Shown: piece after piece, positions 44,497 through 55,000 of the stretch
How positions within the stretch are numbered: the first letter of the stretch is position 1
How the letters are laid out: each line of letters opens with the position of its first letter
NCBI GenBank assembly: GCA_029262635.1
Contig: JAJCZA010000011.1
Location: 1-61,078, forward strand
Length of the DNA stretch: 61,078 nt
Reading direction: 5' to 3'
DNA from: Vampirovibrionales bacterium
GTDB taxonomy: Bacteria; Cyanobacteriota; Vampirovibrionia; Vampirovibrionales; Vampirovibrionaceae
Notes under the pieces: generated by a model
Databases searched by the model: none
What the model was told of the DNA's origin: nothing
The model's input: only the letters and a program-made list of their open reading frames with translations
Translations under genes and position numbers: made by a program

Positions 44497-45255
44497 ATGA
44501 CACAACTAATTACGGCTGTTGTTTACAAATTCGTGGACCTGCCTGATTTTGAATCCCTTCGGGAACCATTGAAAGCGTGTTGTTTGGAACATGAAATTAA
44601 AGGCACCCTGCATTTAGCACCAGAGGGCATTAACGGTACCCTTGCCGGGACACCAAAAAATATCCAGGCCGTTCTTAATTACCTCCGGCAGGATCCTCGG
44701 TTTTCGGACCTTACCCACCGGGAATACCCAACCCCGGCGCTCCCGTTTGGCCGAATGAAGGTCAAGCTGAAAAAGGAGATCGTCACCTTTCGAGTAGAGA
44801 ACGCTCACCCTAAAAAAGCTGTAGGCACTTATGTAAAACCGGAGGACTGGAACCCTATTATTAGCGATCCAGACGTATTCGTCATCGATACCCGAAACGA
44901 TTACGAGGTCAAAATAGGAACCTTTAAGCACGCTGTGGATCCTAGCATTAAGGCTTTTGTTGATTTCCCGGATTATGTACAGAAACACATGGATCCTAAA
45001 CGCCATAAAAAAGTCGCCATGTTCTGCACCGGCGGAGTCCGATGTGAAAAGGCGTCATCCTACCTGCTCCAGGAAAATTTCGAGACAGTTTATCATTTGG
45101 AAGGGGGTATTCTGAATTATCTGGCCCATGTACCAGAATCAGAAAGCCTGTGGGAGGGTGAATGCTTCGTTTTTGATGATCGCGTTGCCTTTGGCAACGA
45201 ATTAAAGCCTAGCCAGCACAGCTGGTTTCATTCTGGGCCAGGTGCGTTATTCTAG
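44497..45255 (+). CDS. trhO: tRNA uridine-34 hydroxylase TrhO (YceA family)
   Basis: 252 residues. The N-terminal UPF0176 domain (about 1-95, APEGINGTLAG) and rhodanese domain with the catalytic loop FCTGGVRCEKA (Cys177 approximately) define the family, which makes 5-hydroxyuridine at tRNA position 34. It stops soon after the zinc-free FVFDDRVAFG segment, shorter than the 320-350-residue members but like compact forms in other phyla. A ribosome site AAAAGGATTTCG precedes the ATG. Confidence 0.9.
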   Translation: MTQLITAVVYKFVDLPDFESLREPLKACCLEHEIKGTLHLAPEGINGTLAGTPKNIQAVLNYLRQDPRFSDLTHREYPTPALPFGRMKVKLKKEIVTFRVENAHPKKAVGTYVKPEDWNPIISDPDVFVIDTRNDYEVKIGTFKHAVDPSIKAFVDFPDYVQKHMDPKRHKKVAMFCTGGVRCEKASSYLLQENFETVYHLEGGILNYLAHVPESESLWEGECFVFDDRVAFGNELKPSQHSWFHSGPGALF

Positions 45256-45464
45256 TCAGCTTAGCCTACTTTGCTTCGAGACAAATGCGTCACTCTCTAA
45301 CGACAAACCCTCACCCATCTATTAATATTTATTAAAAGAATCGTGCCCTTTGAGAATCCGCTTATTCTACCTGTTTTTTTTTGGTAACCTAGTACAAGCG
45401 TTAAATTAATTAGTATTTTCACAACACATTGCATATTTTTAAATAACACAGGAGGCGGTATCGC

Positions 45465-48152
45465 ATGAAAAGCGTTTATCTGTTTCATGAGGGCAGTGCC
45501 TTGATGAAGGATTTGTTAGGTGGAAAAGGTGCCAATCTGGCGGAAATGACACAGGCGGGACTCCCTGTTCCCCCGGGATTTACCATTACCACTGAAATTT
45601 GTAACCAGTATCTGAGTACCCAATTCACTTTGCCTCAGGGCCTAATGGATGACATCGAAGCCGCATTAAAACATGTTGAATCGGCCATGGGGCGAGAATT
45701 TGGTAATCCTGAAAAACCGCTTCTCGTTTCCGTAAGGTCAGGGGCCAAGATTTCTATGCCCGGTATGATGGAAACCGTGCTGAACCTAGGTCTTAACGAC
45801 CAGACCCTTCAGGGGTTGATTCGAGAGTCAAATGACCAACGCTTTGCCTATGATAGTTACCGCCGGTTTATCCAGATGTTTAGTACGGTGGTACTTGATA
45901 TGGAGAAAGAAGGGTTTGATAAAATTCTGGACGAACACAAGGAGCGGCTCAATGTTCAACACGATCATGAACTCCCCGTTGAGGCTCTAAAAGAAATCGT
46001 CGCTTCTTATAAAACATGGGTGGCTCAAAAAAGCCGAACGGTCTTTCCACAAGATCCAAAAACCCAACTGCAGATGGCCGTTAAGGCGGTTTTTAAATCC
46101 TGGACAATTCCCCGAGCCGTCGCTTACCGAAATTTTAATCGCATCCCTCATGACTTGGGTACTGCCGTTAACGTGCAAGCCATGGTGTTTGGCAACATGG
46201 GCGCAGATTCCGCTACAGGGGTTGCTTTTACCCGAAATCCTTCTACCGGGGAAAGCGAACTCTATGGTGAATATTTGATTAACGCTCAGGGCGAAGACGT
46301 GGTGGCCGGTATTCGGACCCCCATGAAAATTAGCCAGATGGTCAACGACCTTCCTGTCGTCTACAAAGAGTTTACCCAAATTGCTCAACGTCTGGAAACC
46401 CACTATAAAGACATGCAGGATATGGAGTTTACCGTAGAAAAAGGCAAACTCTTCATGCTTCAGACTCGAACCGGTAAACGAACTATCCAGGCGGCGGTTA
46501 AAACCGCAGTCGACATGGCTAACGAAGGGCTAATCACCCAAGAAGAAGCTTTATTAAGAATCGAGCCCAATCAGCTTCCTCAATTGCTCCTGCCCAGTTT
46601 CGATCCTCTGGAGAAAAAAGAGGCCAGTGCCAGTGAACGCCTTTTGGCTACTGGGCTTAACGCTTCACCTGGTGCCGCCACCGGTCATATCATCTTTGAT
46701 CCTGACGAAGCGGTTGAATGGGCCCAACAAGGTAAAAAGGTCATTTTAACCCGGCTAGAAACCTGTCCCGATGATGTTCACGGCATGATCGCCTCTACCG
46801 GTGTCCTCACCGCTCGAGGTGGCAATACCAGCCATGCTGCTGTCGTGGCTCGTGGTATGGGTAAACCCTGTGTCGCAGGGTGCGAAACCTGTCAGATTAA
46901 CTTAAAAGCAGAAACCCTGACTGCCAATGGACAAACTTTCAAGAAAGGGGACATTATTTCTATTGACGGTGCCACAGGCGAGGTGTTTGCGGGCGAAATC
47001 CAGACCATCCCACCGGTCATTAGCCCGGAATTCGACATTCTGCTTCGCTGGGCGGATGAAAAACGACAGCTTGGTGTCCGTGCCAACGCTGACACACCGG
47101 AAGATGCGCAAAAAGCCATTGAACTGGGTGCCAAAGGCATTGGCTTATGCCGAACCGAGCACATGTTCATGGAAAGCCATCGTCTGCCTGTGGTTCAGAC
47201 GATGATTCTTTCGGACAGCCCGGAAACTCGGGAGGAGGCCCTTAAAAAACTCCTACCCATGCAGTTAGAAGATTTTAAAGGTATCTTTCGAGCCATGGAT
47301 AGTCATCCCGTAACCGTTAGGCTCCTTGATCCGCCGCTTCATGAGTTCTTACCGAACCCCATGGAATTGATCCAAACGATCCACGAGTTGAAAACCAGCG
47401 CCGCCAGCGCATCCATTATCGAAGAAAAAGAAGCCTTGTTTAAAAAAGTGAGCGCTCTGGCCGAATCTAATCCCATGATGGGGTTCCGGGGGTGTCGACT
47501 GGGTCTTATTTACCCAGAAATTTATACCATGCAGGTGCGAGCCATTTTTGAGGCCGCCACCGATTTGGTGCGGGAAGGCATTTCCGTTAAGCCGGAGATT
47601 ATGATTCCTCTCATAGGCCATCCTAATGAACTTAAACTCATTCGGGAACAGTTGGAGCAAACAGCGGAAACGGTGATGAAACGAAAAGACACCTGGCTTC
47701 ACTACCTGTTTGGTACCATGATTGAAATTCCTCGGGCGGCACTGGTGGCCAATGAAATTGCAGAATACGCCGAGTTTTTTAGTTTTGGTACCAACGACTT
47801 GACCCAACTAACCTATGGATATAGCCGAGACGACGCCGAAGGACGATTTTTGGCTCAATATCTGGAGCAGGGCATCATCGAGGAAAACCCCTTTGAAGTC
47901 TTGGATCCCAAAGGCGTCGGGAAACTACTAGAAATGTCTCGGGATTTAGGACGAGAGCAACGCCCTAATATAAAGCTTGGTATTTGTGGCGAACATGGCG
48001 GTGAAAACCAAAGCGTTCAATTCTGTCACCGTATCGGGCTCGATTACGTAAGTTGCTCGCCCTTCCGGGTGCCGGTTGCTCGGTTGGCCGCCGCTCAAGC
48101 CGTCATTTTAGAACGTCAGCAAATCCAGGCACTGGAAGCAGCGCTCACCTGA
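45465..48152 (+). CDS. ppdK: Pyruvate, phosphate dikinase
   Basis: 895 residues, standard length. It interconverts pyruvate, ATP and Pi with phosphoenolpyruvate, AMP and PPi. Nucleotide-grasp domain (LGGKGANLAEMTQAGLPVPPGFTITTE to about 340), central phosphohistidine domain with GGNTSHAAVVARGMGKPCV (His457), and C-terminal TIM barrel with the CGEHGGE segment. AGGAGGCGGT precedes the ATG. With the convergent ppc it provides a PEP/oxaloacetate node. Confidence 0.95.
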   Translation: MKSVYLFHEGSALMKDLLGGKGANLAEMTQAGLPVPPGFTITTEICNQYLSTQFTLPQGLMDDIEAALKHVESAMGREFGNPEKPLLVSVRSGAKISMPGMMETVLNLGLNDQTLQGLIRESNDQRFAYDSYRRFIQMFSTVVLDMEKEGFDKILDEHKERLNVQHDHELPVEALKEIVASYKTWVAQKSRTVFPQDPKTQLQMAVKAVFKSWTIPRAVAYRNFNRIPHDLGTAVNVQAMVFGNMGADSATGVAFTRNPSTGESELYGEYLINAQGEDVVAGIRTPMKISQMVNDLPVVYKEFTQIAQRLETHYKDMQDMEFTVEKGKLFMLQTRTGKRTIQAAVKTAVDMANEGLITQEEALLRIEPNQLPQLLLPSFDPLEKKEASASERLLATGLNASPGAATGHIIFDPDEAVEWAQQGKKVILTRLETCPDDVHGMIASTGVLTARGGNTSHAAVVARGMGKPCVAGCETCQINLKAETLTANGQTFKKGDIISIDGATGEVFAGEIQTIPPVISPEFDILLRWADEKRQLGVRANADTPEDAQKAIELGAKGIGLCRTEHMFMESHRLPVVQTMILSDSPETREEALKKLLPMQLEDFKGIFRAMDSHPVTVRLLDPPLHEFLPNPMELIQTIHELKTSAASASIIEEKEALFKKVSALAESNPMMGFRGCRLGLIYPEIYTMQVRAIFEAATDLVREGISVKPEIMIPLIGHPNELKLIREQLEQTAETVMKRKDTWLHYLFGTMIEIPRAALVANEIAEYAEFFSFGTNDLTQLTYGYSRDDAEGRFLAQYLEQGIIEENPFEVLDPKGVGKLLEMSRDLGREQRPNIKLGICGEHGGENQSVQFCHRIGLDYVSCSPFRVPVARLAAAQAVILERQQIQALEAALT

Positions 48153-48250
48153 ATGGCATTGGGCCTTAAAAACCTGAATTTAGTGGCTTACTGTCTGCCT
48201 TGTGAACAACTTTTTCAGCGGTACACAGGTTAGAAATCGTCAATCCAAAT

Positions 48251-48274
48251 AGCCGCACCGAAGCCGGTGCGGCT
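48251..48274. terminator. Strong hairpin between ppdK and ppc
   Basis: AGCCGCACCG (48251-48260) pairs perfectly with CGGTGCGGCT (48265-48274) across a four-base loop. There is no long T run, but its place about 100 bases after the ppdK stop fits a terminator. The remainder of 48153-48550 contains the inverted repeat at 48498 and a second GC-rich hairpin (CTGCCCC at 48460 with GGGGCAG at 48512). Confidence 0.55.
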
Positions 48275-48497
48275 TAATCCTACAACAGAGACATTTCAAA
48301 TGTGTTCTTGATCGGCCTTTAAGAGGCCTCAGAAACTCTATGTATATAACAATAAAATCTAAGTATTATACGAATCCCAATATCCCCCTCCCTCTTGTGA
48401 TATGATCCCATTACTCTAATGCGACCTGGTATTAAAAACGGGGACCGATCAGTTTGTCTGCCCCAATAAATAGGACCCGGTTAAAAGCAGATTATTA

Positions 48498-48521
48498 GGA
48501 TCAACTTTTTGGGGGCAGTCA
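48498..48521 (+). repeat. Inverted repeat, left flank of ppc (copy R1)
   Basis: Copy R1 of a ~23-bp element (GATCAACTTTTTGGGGGCAG then TCA). Copy R2 in opposite orientation lies just beyond the other end of ppc, and copy R3 follows the adhesin gene at 57206. The same-sense reading is towards the ppc gene from both ends. Confidence 0.65.
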
Positions 48522-48550
48522 GGGGCACGTTAGTTTGTAGAATAGACTGC

Positions 48551-51500
48551 TTAACCTGATGTCCCTAGCCCTGCTACAATACCTCCGGTTGAAGAAATAA
48601 AGGCGCGGCCAAAAAGAGATTGAACGGCATTACTGGCTTCATCTTGATTTTGTCGAAAATGCTGTAAGAGATACACTTGAACGTAATTAAGCGGATCCAG
48701 ATAGGCCCGTTTCATTTCAATGGATTGATAAACCGAGCGAGTCGCTACATCCGTTAACAATGGGGTTTGTTCTGAGAGTTCTTCTAAAACTTTTTTGGTG
48801 AGATCGTATTCTTGTTCAATATCATTATAAATTTGTTGCATGGTCTTTAAATCATGATCTGTAGCTTGGAGTAATGTCATATAATGGCGGGCAATCAGCA
48901 TGTCGGATTGTAAAATGGTGATAGCACTATTATTTATAATACTTCTGAAAAAGGGCCATTGTTTATACATTTTTCGAAGTTGAGATAATCCTTCAGGCGA
49001 TGCTTCAATGTATTTTTGAATAGCAGTACCCACACCATACCAACCGGGAATGATCGTACGAGACTGGAACCACCGAAAGGCCCAAGGAATAGCTCGAAGG
49101 TCCTCAATTACGGCTTCTTTCCGCCGATGTGATGGGCGTGAGCCAATGTGGATAGTTTCAATTTCCTTGGGTGTCCCATAGGTGAAATAATTCACAAAGC
49201 CAGCGTGTTTTTTTAAAGCCTGATATTTATTTTTCGAATGTTCAGAAAGTATAGAATGTATGGAAATCCATTCGTCAGAGGCTTCGATACTTTCCTCTGA
49301 TGATAAATGACGCTCAAACGAAGCAACTAGAAGGTTATTTAAATGCGTTCGGGCAGTACCACCGGTCAGATAATGTCGGGCAAGCACCTCTCCTTGTTCT
49401 GTAATTTGAGTGCCCTGGTCTAAACTGTGAGTCGGGAGAGATAAAATGTGATGTTTTGTAGGGCCACCCCCTCGCCCGATGCTGCCCCCTCGTCCATGAT
49501 AAAACTGGATTTTAATGCCAAATGTTTTAGCAACACGAAGAATATTTCTTTGCGCTTGATACAAGCTCCACTGGCTTGTTAAATAACCGCCATCTTTATT
49601 GCTGTCAGAGTAAGCCATTAAAACGATTTGCAGATTATTTTGATTTTCAATATAGCCACGATAAGACGGGTTTTCAAAAAGCTTTTTTAGAATCTTAGGT
49701 GCCTGCTCTAAATCTTCAATCGTTTCAAATAGCGGAACGATATGAACCTGTCCTTTAAGTTTCCCTGATTGAAAATGAACGAGGCCTTGTTGTTTAAGAA
49801 GGTACAAGGCGCCCAATAGATCGTTGACACTTCGAGACATGCTTAACAACAAGTGTTCAGAAGCTTTACTACCTATTTCCTCTTGAGCCAGTTTCATTAC
49901 GGATAGCATGGATAACAGTCGCTTTTCAAACTGTCCATTTTCTGAATATTTTTCAGGATTATCCCTGATAATTCGATCAATATCCTGAGGCTTCAGTGGT
50001 GATGTGCCGGGTTGTTGCAGAAGTTCGGTTATAAAGTCGAATAACGAGTTTTCGTCGGATGAGGAGTCTATAAAGTCCAAACTATAGCCCTGCGCTAGAA
50101 GTACACTCTGAAGGGTTGTTTTTATGTAAGTAGAATCTTCCCGTAAATCAATCCCGGTATAACAGAAATCAAAAATCCTCAGGGCCCATAATAGGTGATT
50201 AAGTGGGTCAAGAGATCTTTCTTTAAAACCATGGTGTCGAAGACCTTGAATAACGCATTCAAGATCGATCTCTAAAGCTTTGGCATCCGTGTAAATAAAT
50301 GGTGAAGATTTGGGTTGTGGTGTAAAAGTAAATTGACTTTGAAAGCGATGTTCTTCTAGCCCATGTAATGTGAGCCGATAAGAAAGGGTATTATTTAGAC
50401 GGGCAACCATTAATAATAACTTTTGACGAAATGGTTCCCGAAGGTGATATCGATGAACACCGGCTGAACGTTGAAATTCCCGATCGTTTACCTGTTCTAA
50501 CTCCAAAAGGTCTTGATTGATGGACGCTTCTAATTCGGCACTTGCTGTCACGCCTTTTAAGGCTGAAAAACTATAGAGAAAAGCCGTTTCTTCTAACTGA
50601 TCTCGATATTTTTTTAAAATTCGTTCCCAGCGTAGTGTTAATATTTGAGCAAAAACGTGAGGTTTTGTGTTTGGGTTTCCATCCATGTCCCCCCCGACCC
50701 AACTACCTAATTTAATTAAGGGTTCTTTTTGTATGGGTTGTACCGCGTTATAGGTTTCGCTCAATAGATGATTAATTCGTATTTGGTGTTGAGGTAATTC
50801 GGTATAAAGAACGTCTAAAAAATTATGTAAGGCTTTCGCTTCATCTTTAACTTCCGGCTTTACCCAGCGAACAAAGCTGGAAAACCAAAGTCTTTGAATC
50901 TGATTTTCTAGAAGCTGAATGACCTCTTTCTGCTCTTCATAGGTGGTTGTTTGATGGAATCGATGTAGTAACTTGAGAAGATCTTTATGATGATTCAAAT
51001 AGGTTGTTCTGAATATTTGTGTTGGATGAGCGGTAGAGACGAGTCGGATTTTAATTTTTCTTAGAGCTTCTATTACAAGAGCTTCTGCTGTATTTTCGTT
51101 TACCTGAACTTTCAGTGCATGTTCAATGGTCTGATTTTGTTTGGTGTTCTGCCCTTGATGATAACTTTCCGTAATGGATGCGAGTTCCAGAAAGATCCGA
51201 AAAGCGTCCACTGCTTTTAAGACACGCTCTAAATGCTCAGATTGATTATCAGATGCGGAAAGTTCGTCGAACACAGACGAAATTTCTTCAAGTGCAGGGG
51301 TTTGGTGATGTTGTCGAGATTGCTTGGCCTTTAACCGAAGGGCTTCTATAAGTTGAAACTGTGCTACGCCGTGCTCACCATCTTTAGCTACGACCCTCCC
51401 CAAAAGGGTGCCAAGCAACCGAATGTCATCGTATACAGCGCTCTTAGGCTTTGACGTGTTTTTTCGGGAAAAGCCCGGTAGTGTTTTTAATACCTGCTGA

Positions 51501-51598
51501 TACCATTCCCAAGAGGAAATAGGGGCGTTTTTGTCAGCTTTATGAGTTGCTAGCATAGAGTTTACTTGTCTTTCGGTGTTTTTGGTATGTGAATTCAT
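48551..51598 (-). CDS. ppc: Phosphoenolpyruvate carboxylase
   Basis: 1015 residues. It carboxylates PEP to oxaloacetate. Catalytic landmarks are present: STAHPTQI (His), GGDMDGNPN, FYHGRGGSIGRGGGPTKH and HIGSRPSHRR. The N-terminal ~60 residues are an extension. Bacterial PEPCs end in an essential QNTG-type tetrapeptide; this one ends GTSG (IVAGLGTSG), so the terminal Asn-Thr is replaced by Thr-Ser. The gene is visibly more A+T-rich than its neighbours and is flanked by inverted repeats R1 and R2, which suggests acquisition as a cassette. Confidence 0.93.
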   Translation of the reverse strand: MNSHTKNTERQVNSMLATHKADKNAPISSWEWYQQVLKTLPGFSRKNTSKPKSAVYDDIRLLGTLLGRVVAKDGEHGVAQFQLIEALRLKAKQSRQHHQTPALEEISSVFDELSASDNQSEHLERVLKAVDAFRIFLELASITESYHQGQNTKQNQTIEHALKVQVNENTAEALVIEALRKIKIRLVSTAHPTQIFRTTYLNHHKDLLKLLHRFHQTTTYEEQKEVIQLLENQIQRLWFSSFVRWVKPEVKDEAKALHNFLDVLYTELPQHQIRINHLLSETYNAVQPIQKEPLIKLGSWVGGDMDGNPNTKPHVFAQILTLRWERILKKYRDQLEETAFLYSFSALKGVTASAELEASINQDLLELEQVNDREFQRSAGVHRYHLREPFRQKLLLMVARLNNTLSYRLTLHGLEEHRFQSQFTFTPQPKSSPFIYTDAKALEIDLECVIQGLRHHGFKERSLDPLNHLLWALRIFDFCYTGIDLREDSTYIKTTLQSVLLAQGYSLDFIDSSSDENSLFDFITELLQQPGTSPLKPQDIDRIIRDNPEKYSENGQFEKRLLSMLSVMKLAQEEIGSKASEHLLLSMSRSVNDLLGALYLLKQQGLVHFQSGKLKGQVHIVPLFETIEDLEQAPKILKKLFENPSYRGYIENQNNLQIVLMAYSDSNKDGGYLTSQWSLYQAQRNILRVAKTFGIKIQFYHGRGGSIGRGGGPTKHHILSLPTHSLDQGTQITEQGEVLARHYLTGGTARTHLNNLLVASFERHLSSEESIEASDEWISIHSILSEHSKNKYQALKKHAGFVNYFTYGTPKEIETIHIGSRPSHRRKEAVIEDLRAIPWAFRWFQSRTIIPGWYGVGTAIQKYIEASPEGLSQLRKMYKQWPFFRSIINNSAITILQSDMLIARHYMTLLQATDHDLKTMQQIYNDIEQEYDLTKKVLEELSEQTPLLTDVATRSVYQSIEMKRAYLDPLNYVQVYLLQHFRQNQDEASNAVQSLFGRAFISSTGGIVAGLGTSG

Positions 51599-51610
51599 AT
51601 TATAACCTTA

Positions 51611-51634
51611 TTGACCGCCCCGAAGGTTGATCCC
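51611..51634 (-). repeat. Inverted repeat, right flank of ppc (copy R2)
   Basis: Read on the minus strand it is GGGATCAACCTTCGGGGCGG then TCAA, matching R1 in opposite orientation. It lies 12 bases beyond the ppc start codon, so it falls in the ppc 5' leader. A second palindrome, TGATCCCA/TGGGATCA, overlaps its outer end. Confidence 0.65.
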
Positions 51635-51701
51635 ATCAAAAGTGAGGAGTGGGATCATAACACACAAGTTGCTTAATTAAGTGGGAAGCATTGATATGAA
51701 T

Positions 51702-51774
51702 GGTCGGTAAACTGGTGAGGTGTTGACGCCTCTCCTAAAGAATCCCTATTCTTGAGGGCAGGTAATACCGAACC
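51702..51774 (+). ncRNA. Possible structured RNA, unknown class
   Basis: GGTCGGTA (51702-51709) closes on TACCGAACC (51766-51774) with one bulge. Inside are GAGG/CCTC (51717-51720 with 51729-51732) and AAGAAT/ATTCTT (51738-51743 with 51748-51753), a three-way junction. I compared it by eye with common riboswitch consensus patterns and found no match. The strand is uncertain. The rest of 51599-52032 shows only R2 and the sigma-28-like site. Confidence 0.35.
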
Positions 51775-51977
51775 TTTGAGGAGATGTTTTTAGAAAGTGT
51801 CAGGATTTAGACGAATCGTTGCCGAACAGGAACATAAGTCATAAGAAGCCTTAAAGTACTCATAACCTATTTCACTTTTCCGGCAGCTATTTTTAGTTGT
51901 CTACGGTTGAAAGTTCATCTATTCGTATGATTTTTAAAGTTTTTCTATCTAGAACCCCTGTTTTAAAAAACTTTTCC

Positions 51978-52004
51978 TTAATCTATCTCTGAATTTGCCG
52001 ATAA
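51978..52004 (+). promoter_or_regulatory. Candidate sigma-28 promoter of the giant adhesin
   Basis: TTAA (51978-51981), a 15-base spacer and GCCGATAA (51997-52004): a perfect -10 element and one mismatch in the -35 of TAAA-N15-GCCGATAA. The adhesin ATG lies 28 bases downstream. Confidence 0.5.
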
Positions 52005-52032
52005 ACACTATATAAGAAGCTATTGCGAATAG

Positions 52033-55000
52033 ATGAAGTTGTCGTATCAGATGAACAGCTCCCGACAGTCTTCGGGCGTAACGCCCGGTATTATCCGCAC
52101 TGGTGGTAATTGCCACCGGTATATTAGCTTTGTAGATGGTCGGCTGGTTTCTATTGAAACCGCAAAAAAAGATTTATTCGATATTTCAACCTTGTATGGC
52201 TTGTTGAATCAAGTCTGGACAGCCTCTCGTTTGGGTTTCTCAAAGCTTTGCCTCGTTTTGGCTTTGTTGGGAATACTTTCTAACGCACCTGTGGAAGCTT
52301 TGCCTCAAGGCTATGATGTAATTTCTGGAGATGTTACTTTTAACATTGACGGAAATAACATGACCATTATATCCACGTCTGACAAGGCCATTATCAACTA
52401 TAACCAGTTTAATGTGACTCAAGGTGAATCGGTTCACTTTATTTTACCCGGTTCCACTTCATCAGTACTTAATCGTGTTATTGGCAACAATCCAACCAGC
52501 ATATTGGGTAGTATTCAATCTAACGGAAAATTGCTTCTCGTTAATTCGTCAGGAATTCACATTGGTGCGACGGCCAACATCAACACGGCGGGTTTTCTTG
52601 CTTCGACGCTCAATGTTTCAAACGCGAACTATATGGCCGATAAACTTGTCTTCAGTAGAGAATCTGGCCTTATGCCGAGTGGCGTTATTAATGAAGGTAA
52701 TATTGAGGGTGAGGATTTTGTCGTGTTGGCGGGCGCTTCAGTGCGTAACGATGGTACGATTATTGTCCCTGAAGGGCGGGTGGAACTGGTCGTTGGGGAG
52801 AAAATCACCGTCAGTTTGGGTGAATCTGTGGCTGCTGAAGTTGTTGTCAACAAAGCTCTGAAGCAAAAAGTTGATGATATTCAAGATGCGATTATCAATA
52901 CAGGCACCATTGATGCTCATATTATTGAGCTTCAGGCGCAACTCGAACAAGATATGTACAACAGCGTGGTGAATCAGGAGGGCATTATAAAAGGAACCCG
53001 TGTTGCTATGGAAGGCGGGATAATCCGTATTTTAGGAGAATCAGATGGTGATGCTGTTGTTCATAATACGGGTACAATAGAGGCTGAAACTGTAACAATT
53101 AGTGCCGATCGGGTGATTCAATCTGGGAATATTTTGGCGGATGGTTTTGACGGGCAAAATGCCGGAGTCGTTGAAATACAGTCGTCCACTGAAACCATCC
53201 TGAAAAAAGGTAGCCTGACTTCAGCCCGGGGTCAGGGTCAGGATAGCAATGGTGGTGAGATTACCATATGGTCTGATAAGGACACAGAATTTGATACGGG
53301 TGCGGTTATTGATGTTCGTGGCGGTGACATTTCCGGGGATGGCGGGTTTGTGGAAGTCAGCGGCAAAGAGACAGTCCAGTTTAAAGGACAAGCCTTTGGA
53401 GAAGCTGTTGAGGGAACAGATGGCGAAATTCTCATTGACCCGGTTAATATTCTGATACAGAACGGAGGTGCTTTCGATCCCCAGGCCGGTGCCTCTTTTA
53501 ACGGATTTAGCCTTATTACACTGCTTGCAGATAACGACATTACGGTTAATAGCCCGTTTGATACGAATGTCGCGACGGGCAATAGTGGTGCCGCTCTTAC
53601 GATGCGGGCAGGAAATGACATTAATATTAATGCGGCGCTAACGAGTCACAATGCTCGTATTGAGCTGGTTGCCGATAGTGATGGGAATGATCTGGGTGGT
53701 ATCAATATCAATGCGAATTTGGGAACAAATAACGGGAATTTATTATTGCAGGGCGCAACGGTTGATATCAACGCAAATGTCAACGCGGGAACGGGAACTG
53801 TTTTTATCAAGCCTTCGACGAGTAATCCAGATATTACGGTTGCCGGTGCGACAGATAATAATGATCTGGCAGGGGTGCGGCTGGATATTTCTGCCGCTGA
53901 AATGAACCGCATTCAGACAGATACCCTTTCAATCGGGGAGGAAACCCTCAATAATGACATTCGACTTCTTGGTAATATCGATGTATCTACAGATACGGGA
54001 TATCATTTGGGCTTTCTGACTAATGGTGATTTTGACGGGAATGGAAAGACGATATCTCTCGGCAGTGTGTTTAGTGGCCTGGAGTTTGATGGGGTTAATG
54101 ACTTTCTGGCGATTCAGAATCTGCTATACAATTCGGCCAACTCCATCAATGAGTTGACAGTCGTGACATGGCTGAAAACAACCGATCCGGGAGTGACCTC
54201 TCTGGTCGACTTTGATCGGAGTGAGTTTTATTCTTTAGGTATTAACTTTCACAGTGGCGGAGCCGATAACGGAAAAGTTTCATTTGATACGTATGCGACA
54301 GCGGGCGGTATTAAAGACTTCTCCAGTAATACTCGAATCGATGATGGTAAGGTTCATGGGATTGCGGCCCGTTTTAACGCTTCTCAACTCAACGAAAAAT
54401 CGATTTTTATTGATGGCACCCTGGATGCTCAGGGTGATCAGTATGGCACCAATGTCGCCCTTGGGAAAAACGTGAACCGTTTCGGATTTGTCGGCGATGG
54501 TTCTGAAGCGACGGCCTTTAATGGTACCCGAAACAATGTTTATTTTGATGGCGTTATTCAGGGTGTCCAGATCTATGATCGAGCCTTGGCGGATGGAGAA
54601 ATTTCCACACTGCATAATAACGGTCCGGGTGCTATTGGGCCACAGCCTAATCTGGTTTTGGGCTACGATTTTACACAAGGCAGTGGCCCGACTGTTACGG
54701 ATTTTTCGGGAAGTGGAAACACGGGTACTATTGTTGGTGCGACTCGAGTGACCGGTCATGATCTGAATATTCAGGCTGGTGGAAATGTATCCACCGGAAC
54801 CATTATCAGTGATGGCCGTGTTGTTGATATTCAAGCTGGGAACCATTTAACGGTAACCGGTAACATTAGCGGTAATTCAAATTTGGTCGCCGACGCCAGC
54901 AAAAATAACATCGGAAATTTGGTGATTAATGGAGTGCTGAATAGTAGCCACACTCCCATTGAATTAACGGGAGCCCAGATTGATATTAACCAAACAGTCA

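Noticed and set aside
51702-51774. Cyclic-di-GMP riboswitch before the adhesin
   Set aside because: The conserved GEMM segments are absent; only the secondary structure is noteworthy.
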